Shown: positions 41,402-46,829 of the stretch, piece after piece
Layout: each line of letters opens with the position of its first letter
Numbering within the stretch: position 1 is the first letter of the stretch
Virus record (IMG/VR): IMGVR_UViG_3300032282_001534
Span: 1-46,829 of that record
Reading direction: 5' to 3' (one strand)
DNA length: 46,829 nt
From: a virus
Position numbers and translations under genes: made by a program
Notes under the pieces: model-generated
Database searches by the model: none
Seen by the model: the letters and a program-made list of their open reading frames with translations, nothing else
What the model was told of the DNA's origin: nothing

Positions 41402-41658
41402 TGTCAGACGCACTAAGCCGTGAAGAGCACATTGCAAATTATGTTCGTAATCTTGCAACTATTGAGGAAGCAATTCAACCATTTAAAGATCAAATGAAAG
41501 ATCTTCGTAAAGAATATGTTGACAATGCTTGGCTTACAAAAGAAGACATTAAAATGGCTGTAAAGGCTTACCGTCTTTCTAAAGCCAAAGTAAACATGGA
41601 TGAGCTTGTAGAGAGTCATAATACTCTTGTAAGTAAATTTGTAATTAGTGAGGAATAA
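41401..41658 (+). CDS. Small helical protein, possibly GapR-like
   Basis: 85 residues, AAGGAGG ribosome site, start overlapping the previous stop by one base. It is helical: EEHIANYVRNLATIEEAIQP, then FKDQMKDLRKEYVDNAWLTK and DIKMAVKAYRLSKAK. The layout of one long helix with I/L-E spacing followed by 'x-D-x-K-x-x-x-K' recalls the DNA-binding GapR/DUF2312 family, but I would not assign it on sequence alone. If correct, it would bind overtwisted DNA. Confidence 0.55.
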   Translation: MSDALSREEHIANYVRNLATIEEAIQPFKDQMKDLRKEYVDNAWLTKEDIKMAVKAYRLSKAKVNMDELVESHNTLVSKFVISEE

Positions 41659-41660
41659 AA

Positions 41661-42143
41661 ATGGAACCAGTAGTAGCAGAAGAAGTAGCAGTAGAAGGCG
41701 TAGTTACTCAAGAACAACAACCAGTTATTGAAGAATTACCCCCGCCAACAGATGTTACTATAACTAGAACAAGTACTTATGAACAAATAGATGGTGTAAG
41801 GCAATATCCAAGCTTATATGATACTTATGGTTCAACAATGATTGCGATTGTTTTTGCAGTTGCAATTGTTACAGCAGTTATTGGTATCGTTCAATATATT
41901 TATCGTAAAGCAGCATCAGATCATTCTGCATTGACACAATTTGTTACTACAATGTTTGCTTTGATTGCTGGTATTTTTGTAGCAGATAAAATTGTTGCTG
42001 GCCCATCAACACAACTTCTTCATGGTCAAGAGTCTCTTAAAATACTTGAATTTATTCAACAGACTTGTTTGATGGTGTTTGCTTATTACTTTGGCACAAA
42101 AGCACAACCACCAAAAGATGGTCCACTTCACAAAGAGGAATAA
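41661..42143 (+). CDS. Three-segment membrane protein, holin candidate
   Basis: 160 residues. Three hydrophobic segments: residues 59-81 (MIAIVFAVAIVTAVIGIVQY), 91-113 (LTQFVTTMFALIAGIFVADK) and 126-146 (ending MVFAYYFGT). N-terminus is acidic (residues 1-58), C-terminus polar and short (QPPKDGPLHKEE). Three segments with a short charged tail suit class I holins, but no lysin gene is nearby in the window. No recognised family motif. It starts 2 nt after the previous stop. Confidence 0.6.
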   Translation: MEPVVAEEVAVEGVVTQEQQPVIEELPPPTDVTITRTSTYEQIDGVRQYPSLYDTYGSTMIAIVFAVAIVTAVIGIVQYIYRKAASDHSALTQFVTTMFALIAGIFVADKIVAGPSTQLLHGQESLKILEFIQQTCLMVFAYYFGTKAQPPKDGPLHKEE

Positions 42144-42854
42144 ATGAAATCTATTGATATTTATGGTGATGGAATTGGTAAAGTAGAACTTGTAGACTAT
42201 ATGGGTTCAGACCTTACTGTTGTAAACTCAGCCCGCGTATCTTTTGGTAAACATAAAGAGGAGTTAGATGAAAAAGATGAGAAACTTATCGATTATCTTA
42301 TTCGTCATAAGCATACTTCTGTATTGGAGCACAATCTAATTACTTTTAGATTTAAAGTTCCTTTATTTGTTCGTTCACAACATCATAGGCATCGCACTTG
42401 GTCTTACAATGAAATTAGTAGAAGGTACACAGACTTTAATATTGAGTTCTATGAACCAAAGGAATACAGACTACAACATGCTTCAAATCGTCAAGCTTCA
42501 ACTAATGAGACATTTAACCCAAAATTCTACAATGATGGGTTTGGTATCGAACACTCTGCAACTACAATTGTTGCTGGACACCTCAAGCACAGTCTTACTC
42601 TTTTCAATAAGTTAATTGAGCATGGAGTGTGCAGAGAACAAGCAAGAATGGTACTGCCACAAGCAATGTATACAGAATATTATGGAACAGTAAATCTTGG
42701 TAATCTACTTAAGTTTATTGATCTTAGAAGCCACGAAGGCGCACAATGGGAAATTCAAAAAGTTGCTGAGGCTTGTTTAGAAATTGCAAGTGAACTTTAT
42801 CCAAAGACAGTTGCGGCTTATAGAAAGATTGTAGATGAAAGGCATAGTTCATAA
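42144..42854 (+). CDS. thyX: FAD-dependent thymidylate synthase ThyX
   Basis: 236 residues. The ThyX motif R82-H-R84-T-W-S87-Y-N-E-I-S92-R-R-Y95 is intact. VLEHNLITFRFKVPLFVRSQ is the preceding conserved segment; the C-terminus LRSHEGAQWEIQKVAEACLE is also typical. It makes dTMP from dUMP using methylene-THF and FAD with NAD(P)H. It starts right after the membrane-protein stop and overlaps the next gene by 20 bp. With NrdJ and the deaminase it forms the dNTP supply set of the phage. Confidence 0.92.
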   Translation: MKSIDIYGDGIGKVELVDYMGSDLTVVNSARVSFGKHKEELDEKDEKLIDYLIRHKHTSVLEHNLITFRFKVPLFVRSQHHRHRTWSYNEISRRYTDFNIEFYEPKEYRLQHASNRQASTNETFNPKFYNDGFGIEHSATTIVAGHLKHSLTLFNKLIEHGVCREQARMVLPQAMYTEYYGTVNLGNLLKFIDLRSHEGAQWEIQKVAEACLEIASELYPKTVAAYRKIVDERHSS

Positions 42855-43785
42855 ATATGATAGAATAATAATAGGGGCTACTATTGAGTCCCTATTATAT
42901 GCTCTATTTACGAGAACTCCAGTATTTTACGTTGTTCCAAAAGTTCCAACAACTTTCGATACGGTAACAATAGGAACAAGTTATAAAATACTGAAGATCT
43001 TTCCAGAACTAGTCGAAATAGTATCAAACAAAAACAAAGAACTAACCAGACCTCAAAAACAATTAATTTGGGGTAGGTTAGTTTTTTTGTTATCTATTCT
43101 TGGTCTTATGCCAGCTTCAAATTTACAAACAATAAGAATAGAAGATAATATTGTCAAATTAACAACCGAGAACTCTCGATTAATTAAATTAGAAGTTAAT
43201 AAAATTTTACTATTTGATGATGATGGAATTGAAGGTTTAGATCTACCACTAATTGAAAATACACGTTATGTTGTAAAAGATTTTATTCAATTCAATAATC
43301 TTAAATTTATAGATAAAGAGTATGATGTAATTTATACTGATTATGATACCGTAAATCAAATTTGGTTTTTAAAATCAAAAGATAAAAGAAGAAAGTTTGA
43401 TGGTTGTCTTATTTCGTATTGCGAAGATCTAAAAGATCTTCAAGATAATTTAAATGATTATAATATTAAATTTATTTTAAAAGAACAGTTTAAACAATAT
43501 AATTTAAAAGGCAGAGAAAACGGTTATTCTGATTCTGGTAAGCAAAAACATAGACCAGTTTCTTATAAATTTACAGAAAGAATAATACAAAAAGAAAAAT
43601 GTAATGTTTATGAAAACACACAGTATTTAACTTTTATGAATTATTCTGTTCAAGAAATAATGATTATGTTTGATAAAATACCATACAGAGAGTATATGTT
43701 ATGCGAGAAATTGTTGAAGATCAGTACACAACGCCGAAAATCGCGCACCTCGCAGGGATCGTACCGATTGCGGGTAAAGCCTTAG
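42835..43785 (+). CDS. Phage protein with Rossmann-like N-terminus, unknown function
   Basis: 316 residues. The start YDRIIIGATIESLLYALF followed by PVFYVV is like the N-terminal beta-alpha-beta of FAD/NAD-binding proteins (I-I-I-G-A-x-x-E), but the third Gly of the dinucleotide motif is missing. The rest (PQKQLIWGRLVFLLSILGLM, VYENTQYLTFMNYSVQEIMI) is AT-rich with no catalytic motif I know. It overlaps thyX by 20 bp and the next gene by 85 bp; its C-terminus (ISTQRRKSRTSQGSYRLRVK) is very basic because of the second reading. Confidence 0.6.
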   Translation: MKGIVHKYDRIIIGATIESLLYALFTRTPVFYVVPKVPTTFDTVTIGTSYKILKIFPELVEIVSNKNKELTRPQKQLIWGRLVFLLSILGLMPASNLQTIRIEDNIVKLTTENSRLIKLEVNKILLFDDDGIEGLDLPLIENTRYVVKDFIQFNNLKFIDKEYDVIYTDYDTVNQIWFLKSKDKRRKFDGCLISYCEDLKDLQDNLNDYNIKFILKEQFKQYNLKGRENGYSDSGKQKHRPVSYKFTERIIQKEKCNVYENTQYLTFMNYSVQEIMIMFDKIPYREYMLCEKLLKISTQRRKSRTSQGSYRLRVKP

Positions 43786-44573
43786 ATTTTCAAATGCCTT
43801 GGCACGATGCTATGATGCCACTTGCACCAAATTATATAGCAGCAGAAAGAGCAATACTTGAGTGTGCTTGGGCTGGTTGTGAAACTATTTGGGTTGTTTG
43901 TAATGAAGACATAGCAAGAGTTATAAAGAATAAAATTGGAGAGTTTGTATACGACCCAGTTAGAAGCTATTTTAAACATAAAATGCCAGATGGTAAAATA
44001 GCTACAATGTTTAAAAAAATACCAATTTACTATGTACCAGTATTTACAAAGAATAGAGCAAAATTAAGTCTCCCTTATTCTGTTATACAGGGTGCCTATA
44101 ATGCTTACCACGCAAGTTGGGTATTATCTAAATGGATGCTGCCAGCTATGTATTATGTAGCATTTCCGTATGGAGTTTATTCTCCAAAAATTGTATCAAA
44201 AAACAGAGAAAGATTATCAACTTATACAAATCATCTTGTAACTAATAGTGACGGAAAAACGGTATTAGATGGTGAGTATTTAGGATTTACATTTTCACGA
44301 AAACAGTATAAAGAATTTAGAAATGTAATAACCAAGAAAAAGGTAGATAAAGATTGGATTGATTATAATCTTGACGACGTTTTTAACCGAGTTATTGTAA
44401 CAGAACATGAGCCAGTAAAGATTAAAAATTATCATAATATTTCAAATTGGGATGGTTATTGTAAGTTTTTAGGTTCTGACCAAACTAAATACTATACCAA
44501 TAATACAATAAAAAAATACTTTGTTGACAAGTCTTACACGTTGTATGGTATGATAGATGAACCAGAGGAGTAA
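43701..44573 (+). CDS. Nucleotidyltransferase-like protein
   Basis: 290 residues. The N-terminus IAHLAGIVPIAGKALDFQMPW followed by MMPLAPNYIAAERAILECAW and AGCETIWVVCNEDIARVI has the order of GT-A sugar nucleotidyltransferases (G-I-x-P-x-A-G, lead residue, then A-G-x-x-x-I-x-x-V). The signature Gly-x-Gly-T-R and acidic metal residues are not clear, so the enzyme activity is uncertain. Start at 43701 is required to keep HLAGIVPIAGK. The overlap with the previous gene is 85 bp and locally GC-rich. The end carries a possible promoter for the next gene (44524). Confidence 0.5.
   Translation: MREIVEDQYTTPKIAHLAGIVPIAGKALDFQMPWHDAMMPLAPNYIAAERAILECAWAGCETIWVVCNEDIARVIKNKIGEFVYDPVRSYFKHKMPDGKIATMFKKIPIYYVPVFTKNRAKLSLPYSVIQGAYNAYHASWVLSKWMLPAMYYVAFPYGVYSPKIVSKNRERLSTYTNHLVTNSDGKTVLDGEYLGFTFSRKQYKEFRNVITKKKVDKDWIDYNLDDVFNRVIVTEHEPVKIKNYHNISNWDGYCKFLGSDQTKYYTNNTIKKYFVDKSYTLYGMIDEPEE
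44524..44554 (+). promoter_or_regulatory. Weak sigma70-like promoter candidate
   Basis: TTGACA (44524-44529) is perfect, but the best -10 (TATGAT, 44549-44554) needs a 19-nt spacer, which is suboptimal. It lies at the end of the upstream gene, and a start near 44561 would put GAGGAG and GTG 44578 correctly downstream. Confidence 0.3.
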
Positions 44574-44577
44574 AGTC

Positions 44578-45024
44578 GTGGGTATGTTTGATACTATTGA
44601 AGTTATTGAAGACATTAAAGACGGCCCAGATGCTGGTGAGTACCAAACTAAAGATCTTGGTTCTTACCTTGATAATTATTTTATTAAAGATAATAGGCTT
44701 TGGTTAATTAAAAGAAGAATTGAAGTTGTACCAGAAGCCGAAAGAAAACATCCTGTACTTGGTATGTTTCGTTCTATTGAAGAGGAAACAGTAGACCTTT
44801 GTTATCATGGATGGTTTGAAATGTACGGCCCTTATACAACTTGGAAACTTAAATTTACAGATGGAGAACTTATGCAAAGTATTTTTGTACCACACGATAC
44901 TGATACCGCCCCTGTTAGTGGCAGTACAGCAGAAGATTGCCAAGATGATACGGAAGAAATAGTTGCACATTGGAAGGGTGATGGTTATGTTCCAGAACCA
45001 GACTATGACGACTACGAGGGGTAA
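44578..45024 (+). CDS. Conserved small phage protein, unknown function
   Basis: 149 residues from GTG 44578, placed 7 nt after GAGGAG; an in-frame ATG at 44557 lies before that site and an ATG at 44584 is possible but further away. The opening VGMFDTIEVIED and GEYQTKDLGSYLDNYFIKDN are the hallmark of an unnamed family common in tailed phages (M-F-D-T-I, then x-Q-T-K-D-L). It has an acidic C-terminus (PEPDYDDYEG). No enzymatic motif. It is adjacent to the polymerase gene. Confidence 0.7.
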   Translation: MGMFDTIEVIEDIKDGPDAGEYQTKDLGSYLDNYFIKDNRLWLIKRRIEVVPEAERKHPVLGMFRSIEEETVDLCYHGWFEMYGPYTTWKLKFTDGELMQSIFVPHDTDTAPVSGSTAEDCQDDTEEIVAHWKGDGYVPEPDYDDYEG

Positions 45025-46829
45025 ATGAATAACGAAATTAAGTTTGTTGGACTTCACGCACATTCTGTAGCAGGTTCAATCTTTGATGGTATGGGATATC
45101 CACCAGACCACATGGATTTTGCTTATTCTAATGGAATGGATGCACTTGCTTTGACTGACCACGGAAATATGAATGGTCTTTCGTGGCAAGTTCTCCATGC
45201 AAAAAAGATGAAGAAGGAAGGTAAGGACTTCAAACCTATTTTTGGTGTTGAGGCTTACTTTATTCCTTCTATTGAAGATTGGCGTGCAGAATATGAAAAG
45301 CACAAGGAAGATAAGAAGAACAAGACAGAAGATGAATCCGTAACAGGTGCAATTGTAGAGGACGAAGGCGCATCAAAGAAAGAGATTAAATCTCTTCTTA
45401 ATCGTCGCCGTCACCTTGTTCTTCTTGCACAAAATCAGCAGGGTCTAAATAATATTTTCAAGCTTGTTTCTGAAAGTTACAAGACTGAGAATTATTACCG
45501 CTATCCTCGCATGGATTACACAATGCTAGAGAAGTATAACGAGGGTGTAATTGCCCTTTCTGCTTGTCTTGGCGGTGTTTATGCTGGATGCTATTGGGAG
45601 AATAAGGACAAGGGTGAGGAAGCAATTCTTGATTCTTTCCGTACAGTAACAAAGCGAATGGTTTTCATTTTTGGTGATCGTTGGTATGGCGAGCTACAAT
45701 GGAATAACGTACCAGAGCAGCACATTCTAAATAAGTACATTATCAAGATGCACGAAGAGTTTGGTATTCAACTTGTAACTACCTGTGACAGTCATTATCC
45801 AAATCCAGATGCTTGGAAAGACCGTGAGCTTTATAAGCGTCTTGGTTGGCTAGGTAAAGGCAAGCCAGAGTGGGCAGAAGGCAATTCAGAACTTCCTGCT
45901 GGTGTTGATGAAATTGGATACGAGCTTTATCCAAAAAATGGTGATCAAGTATTTGAGTCTTTCCAAAAGTACTCAAAAGAGTGTGGTGTACATTATCAAC
46001 AAAGTCTAGTTCTTGAGAGCATTACAAATAGTTACAAGATTGCACACGAACGTATTGAAAGCTTTATGCCAGATAATACCGTTCGACTTCCTAACTTTGT
46101 AGTGCCTGCTGGTTATACTGCTGGTGAGGCTCTACGTCATTATTCTATGGAAGGTATGCGTAATCTTGGTTTGCTTGATAAGCCAAATTACATTAAGCAA
46201 CTTGATCAAGAACTTGACGTAATTGAAGATAGAGGATTTAGTAAATATTTCCTCACAATGAAGGCTATTTCAGATAAAGCTCAAGGAATGCAACTAGTTG
46301 GCCCAGGTCGTGGTTCTGCTGCTGGTTCGCTTGTATCTTATGTACTTGGAATTACTCAAGTAGACCCAATTAAACACGGGCTTCTATTTGAGCGTTTTAT
46401 GACAAAGAACCAAGATGGATTCCCAGACATTGATTATGACGTTTCTGACCCAATGGTACTTAAAGATGTTCTAATCAAAGAGTGGGGAGATACTACAGTA
46501 GTTCCAATTTCTAACTGGAATACTCTACAACTTAAATCTCTTGTTAAAGACATTAGCAAGTTTTATAACATCGAATTCAAAGAGGTAAATGAAGTCACTT
46601 CTAAAATGATGCTTGAGGCTACACCACTTGCCAAGCAAAAACATGGAATCAAATCTGGTGTTTATACGCCAACATTTGAGGAGGTAAAAGAGTATTCTGC
46701 AACACTACAAGGATTCCTTAAAAAGTATCCGCACATTGCAAATCACATTAATGCTCTTTATGGACAAGTTCGCTCTTGCTCTCGTCATGCTGGTGGTGTT
46801 GTAGTTGGTGAAAATCTTGATCAATACAT
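45025..46829 (+). CDS. dnaE: DNA polymerase III alpha (DnaE, family C), 3' truncated by window end
   Basis: 601 complete codons from ATG 45025 to the window edge; ATG directly follows the previous stop. I translated it line by line and it is one open frame. N-terminal PHP domain: H11-AHS and T-D45-H46-G. Then the family-C polymerase core: LVGPGRGSAAGSLVSYVLGI (G426 on) followed by VDPI, and PDIDYD (467-472), the catalytic aspartate motif; the third catalytic Asp lies beyond the window. A Lys/Glu-rich insertion (about 90-115) occurs after the PHP start. T4 itself uses a family-B polymerase, so this is a replacement. It probably is the main replicase. Confidence 0.9.
   Translation, partial: MNNEIKFVGLHAHSVAGSIFDGMGYPPDHMDFAYSNGMDALALTDHGNMNGLSWQVLHAKKMKKEGKDFKPIFGVEAYFIPSIEDWRAEYEKHKEDKKNKTEDESVTGAIVEDEGASKKEIKSLLNRRRHLVLLAQNQQGLNNIFKLVSESYKTENYYRYPRMDYTMLEKYNEGVIALSACLGGVYAGCYWENKDKGEEAILDSFRTVTKRMVFIFGDRWYGELQWNNVPEQHILNKYIIKMHEEFGIQLVTTCDSHYPNPDAWKDRELYKRLGWLGKGKPEWAEGNSELPAGVDEIGYELYPKNGDQVFESFQKYSKECGVHYQQSLVLESITNSYKIAHERIESFMPDNTVRLPNFVVPAGYTAGEALRHYSMEGMRNLGLLDKPNYIKQLDQELDVIEDRGFSKYFLTMKAISDKAQGMQLVGPGRGSAAGSLVSYVLGITQVDPIKHGLLFERFMTKNQDGFPDIDYDVSDPMVLKDVLIKEWGDTTVVPISNWNTLQLKSLVKDISKFYNIEFKEVNEVTSKMMLEATPLAKQKHGIKSGVYTPTFEEVKEYSATLQGFLKKYPHIANHINALYGQVRSCSRHAGGVVVGENLDQY

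Noticed and set aside
1-46829. Many open frames on the minus strand and in alternative + frames (for example 28014-28361 minus, 36063-36500 minus, 44704-45063 minus)
   Set aside because: They overlap strongly supported + genes, have no ribosome sites, and their sequences look like reverse-complement shadows of low-complexity coding regions.
45025-46829. Possible frameshift in the polymerase III alpha gene
   Set aside because: An apparent frame change came from miscounting coordinates; line-by-line translation shows one open frame from 45025 to the end.
1-46829. tRNA genes, CRISPR arrays, integrase or transposase genes, introns or inteins
   Set aside because: Non-coding gaps are too short (about 110 bp at most) and none shows the needed structure; all large genes read through their conserved motifs without interruption.

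Overview
The window is one continuous, AT-rich (about one third G+C by eye) stretch of the genome of a large, lytic-type, contractile-tailed bacteriophage of the T4 superfamily (myovirus morphology), probably from an aquatic or marine setting. The evidence is a T4-like virion module (scaffold, gp23-like major capsid protein, sheath, tubes, gp26-like and gp53-like baseplate proteins, tape measure) followed by a T4-like replication module (gp32, UvsX, RNase H-like nuclease, gp41-like helicase). Every gene I can support is on the + strand, with 0-110 bp gaps and many ATGA, TAATG or longer stop/start overlaps. I see no tRNA, rRNA, CRISPR array, integrase, transposon, intron or homing endonuclease. 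Host identity cannot be read from the sequence.

Layout. 1-8089 is a host-recognition block: a 5'-truncated giant fibre, a neck-like protein carrying a fibre module, three further fibre/appendage proteins and an Asp-box propeller-like protein, then a pentapeptide-repeat protein (8086-8376). 8446-14154 is the head and connector: scaffold, major capsid protein, small decoration-like protein and two connector or tail-completion candidates. 14219-27421 is the tail: sheath, tube, a second tube-like paralogue, gp26-like protein with a possible frameshift partner, tape measure, and baseplate proteins. 27432-31202 is a junction cassette: exonuclease-less family-A DNA polymerase, Dps/ferritin-like protein, tyrosine/dual-specificity phosphatase-like protein, Nudix hydrolase and a protein resembling a degenerate FtsZ/tubulin. 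31205-46829 is replication and nucleotide metabolism: ssDNA-binding protein, UvsX/RecA, deaminase, 5' nuclease, two basic putative internal-head proteins, DnaB-type helicase, class II ribonucleotide reductase, GroES-like protein, a three-segment membrane protein, ThyX, a nucleotidyltransferase-like protein, and the N-terminal 601 codons of a DnaE-type (family C) DNA polymerase running off the end.

How it works together. The replication block would supply dNTPs through B12-dependent NrdJ, ThyX and a deaminase, and copy DNA with a DnaB helicase, gp32, UvsX, an RNase H-like nuclease and apparently two unrelated polymerases (family C and a mini family A). Punctuation differs between halves. The virion half repeatedly carries an intergenic ACTATTTA box 25-73 nt before start codons, often after an intrinsic terminator. 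The replication half has sigma70-like TTGACW-N17-TAnnnT boxes embedded in terminator hairpins at three unit junctions, one of which also buries a Shine-Dalgarno. The most unusual items are the two polymerases, the L-T-E N-terminal signals on three accessory proteins (candidate capsid-targeting peptides, one on a phosphatase-like protein), the FtsZ-like protein with a lost G-loop, and the promoter/terminator overlaps.
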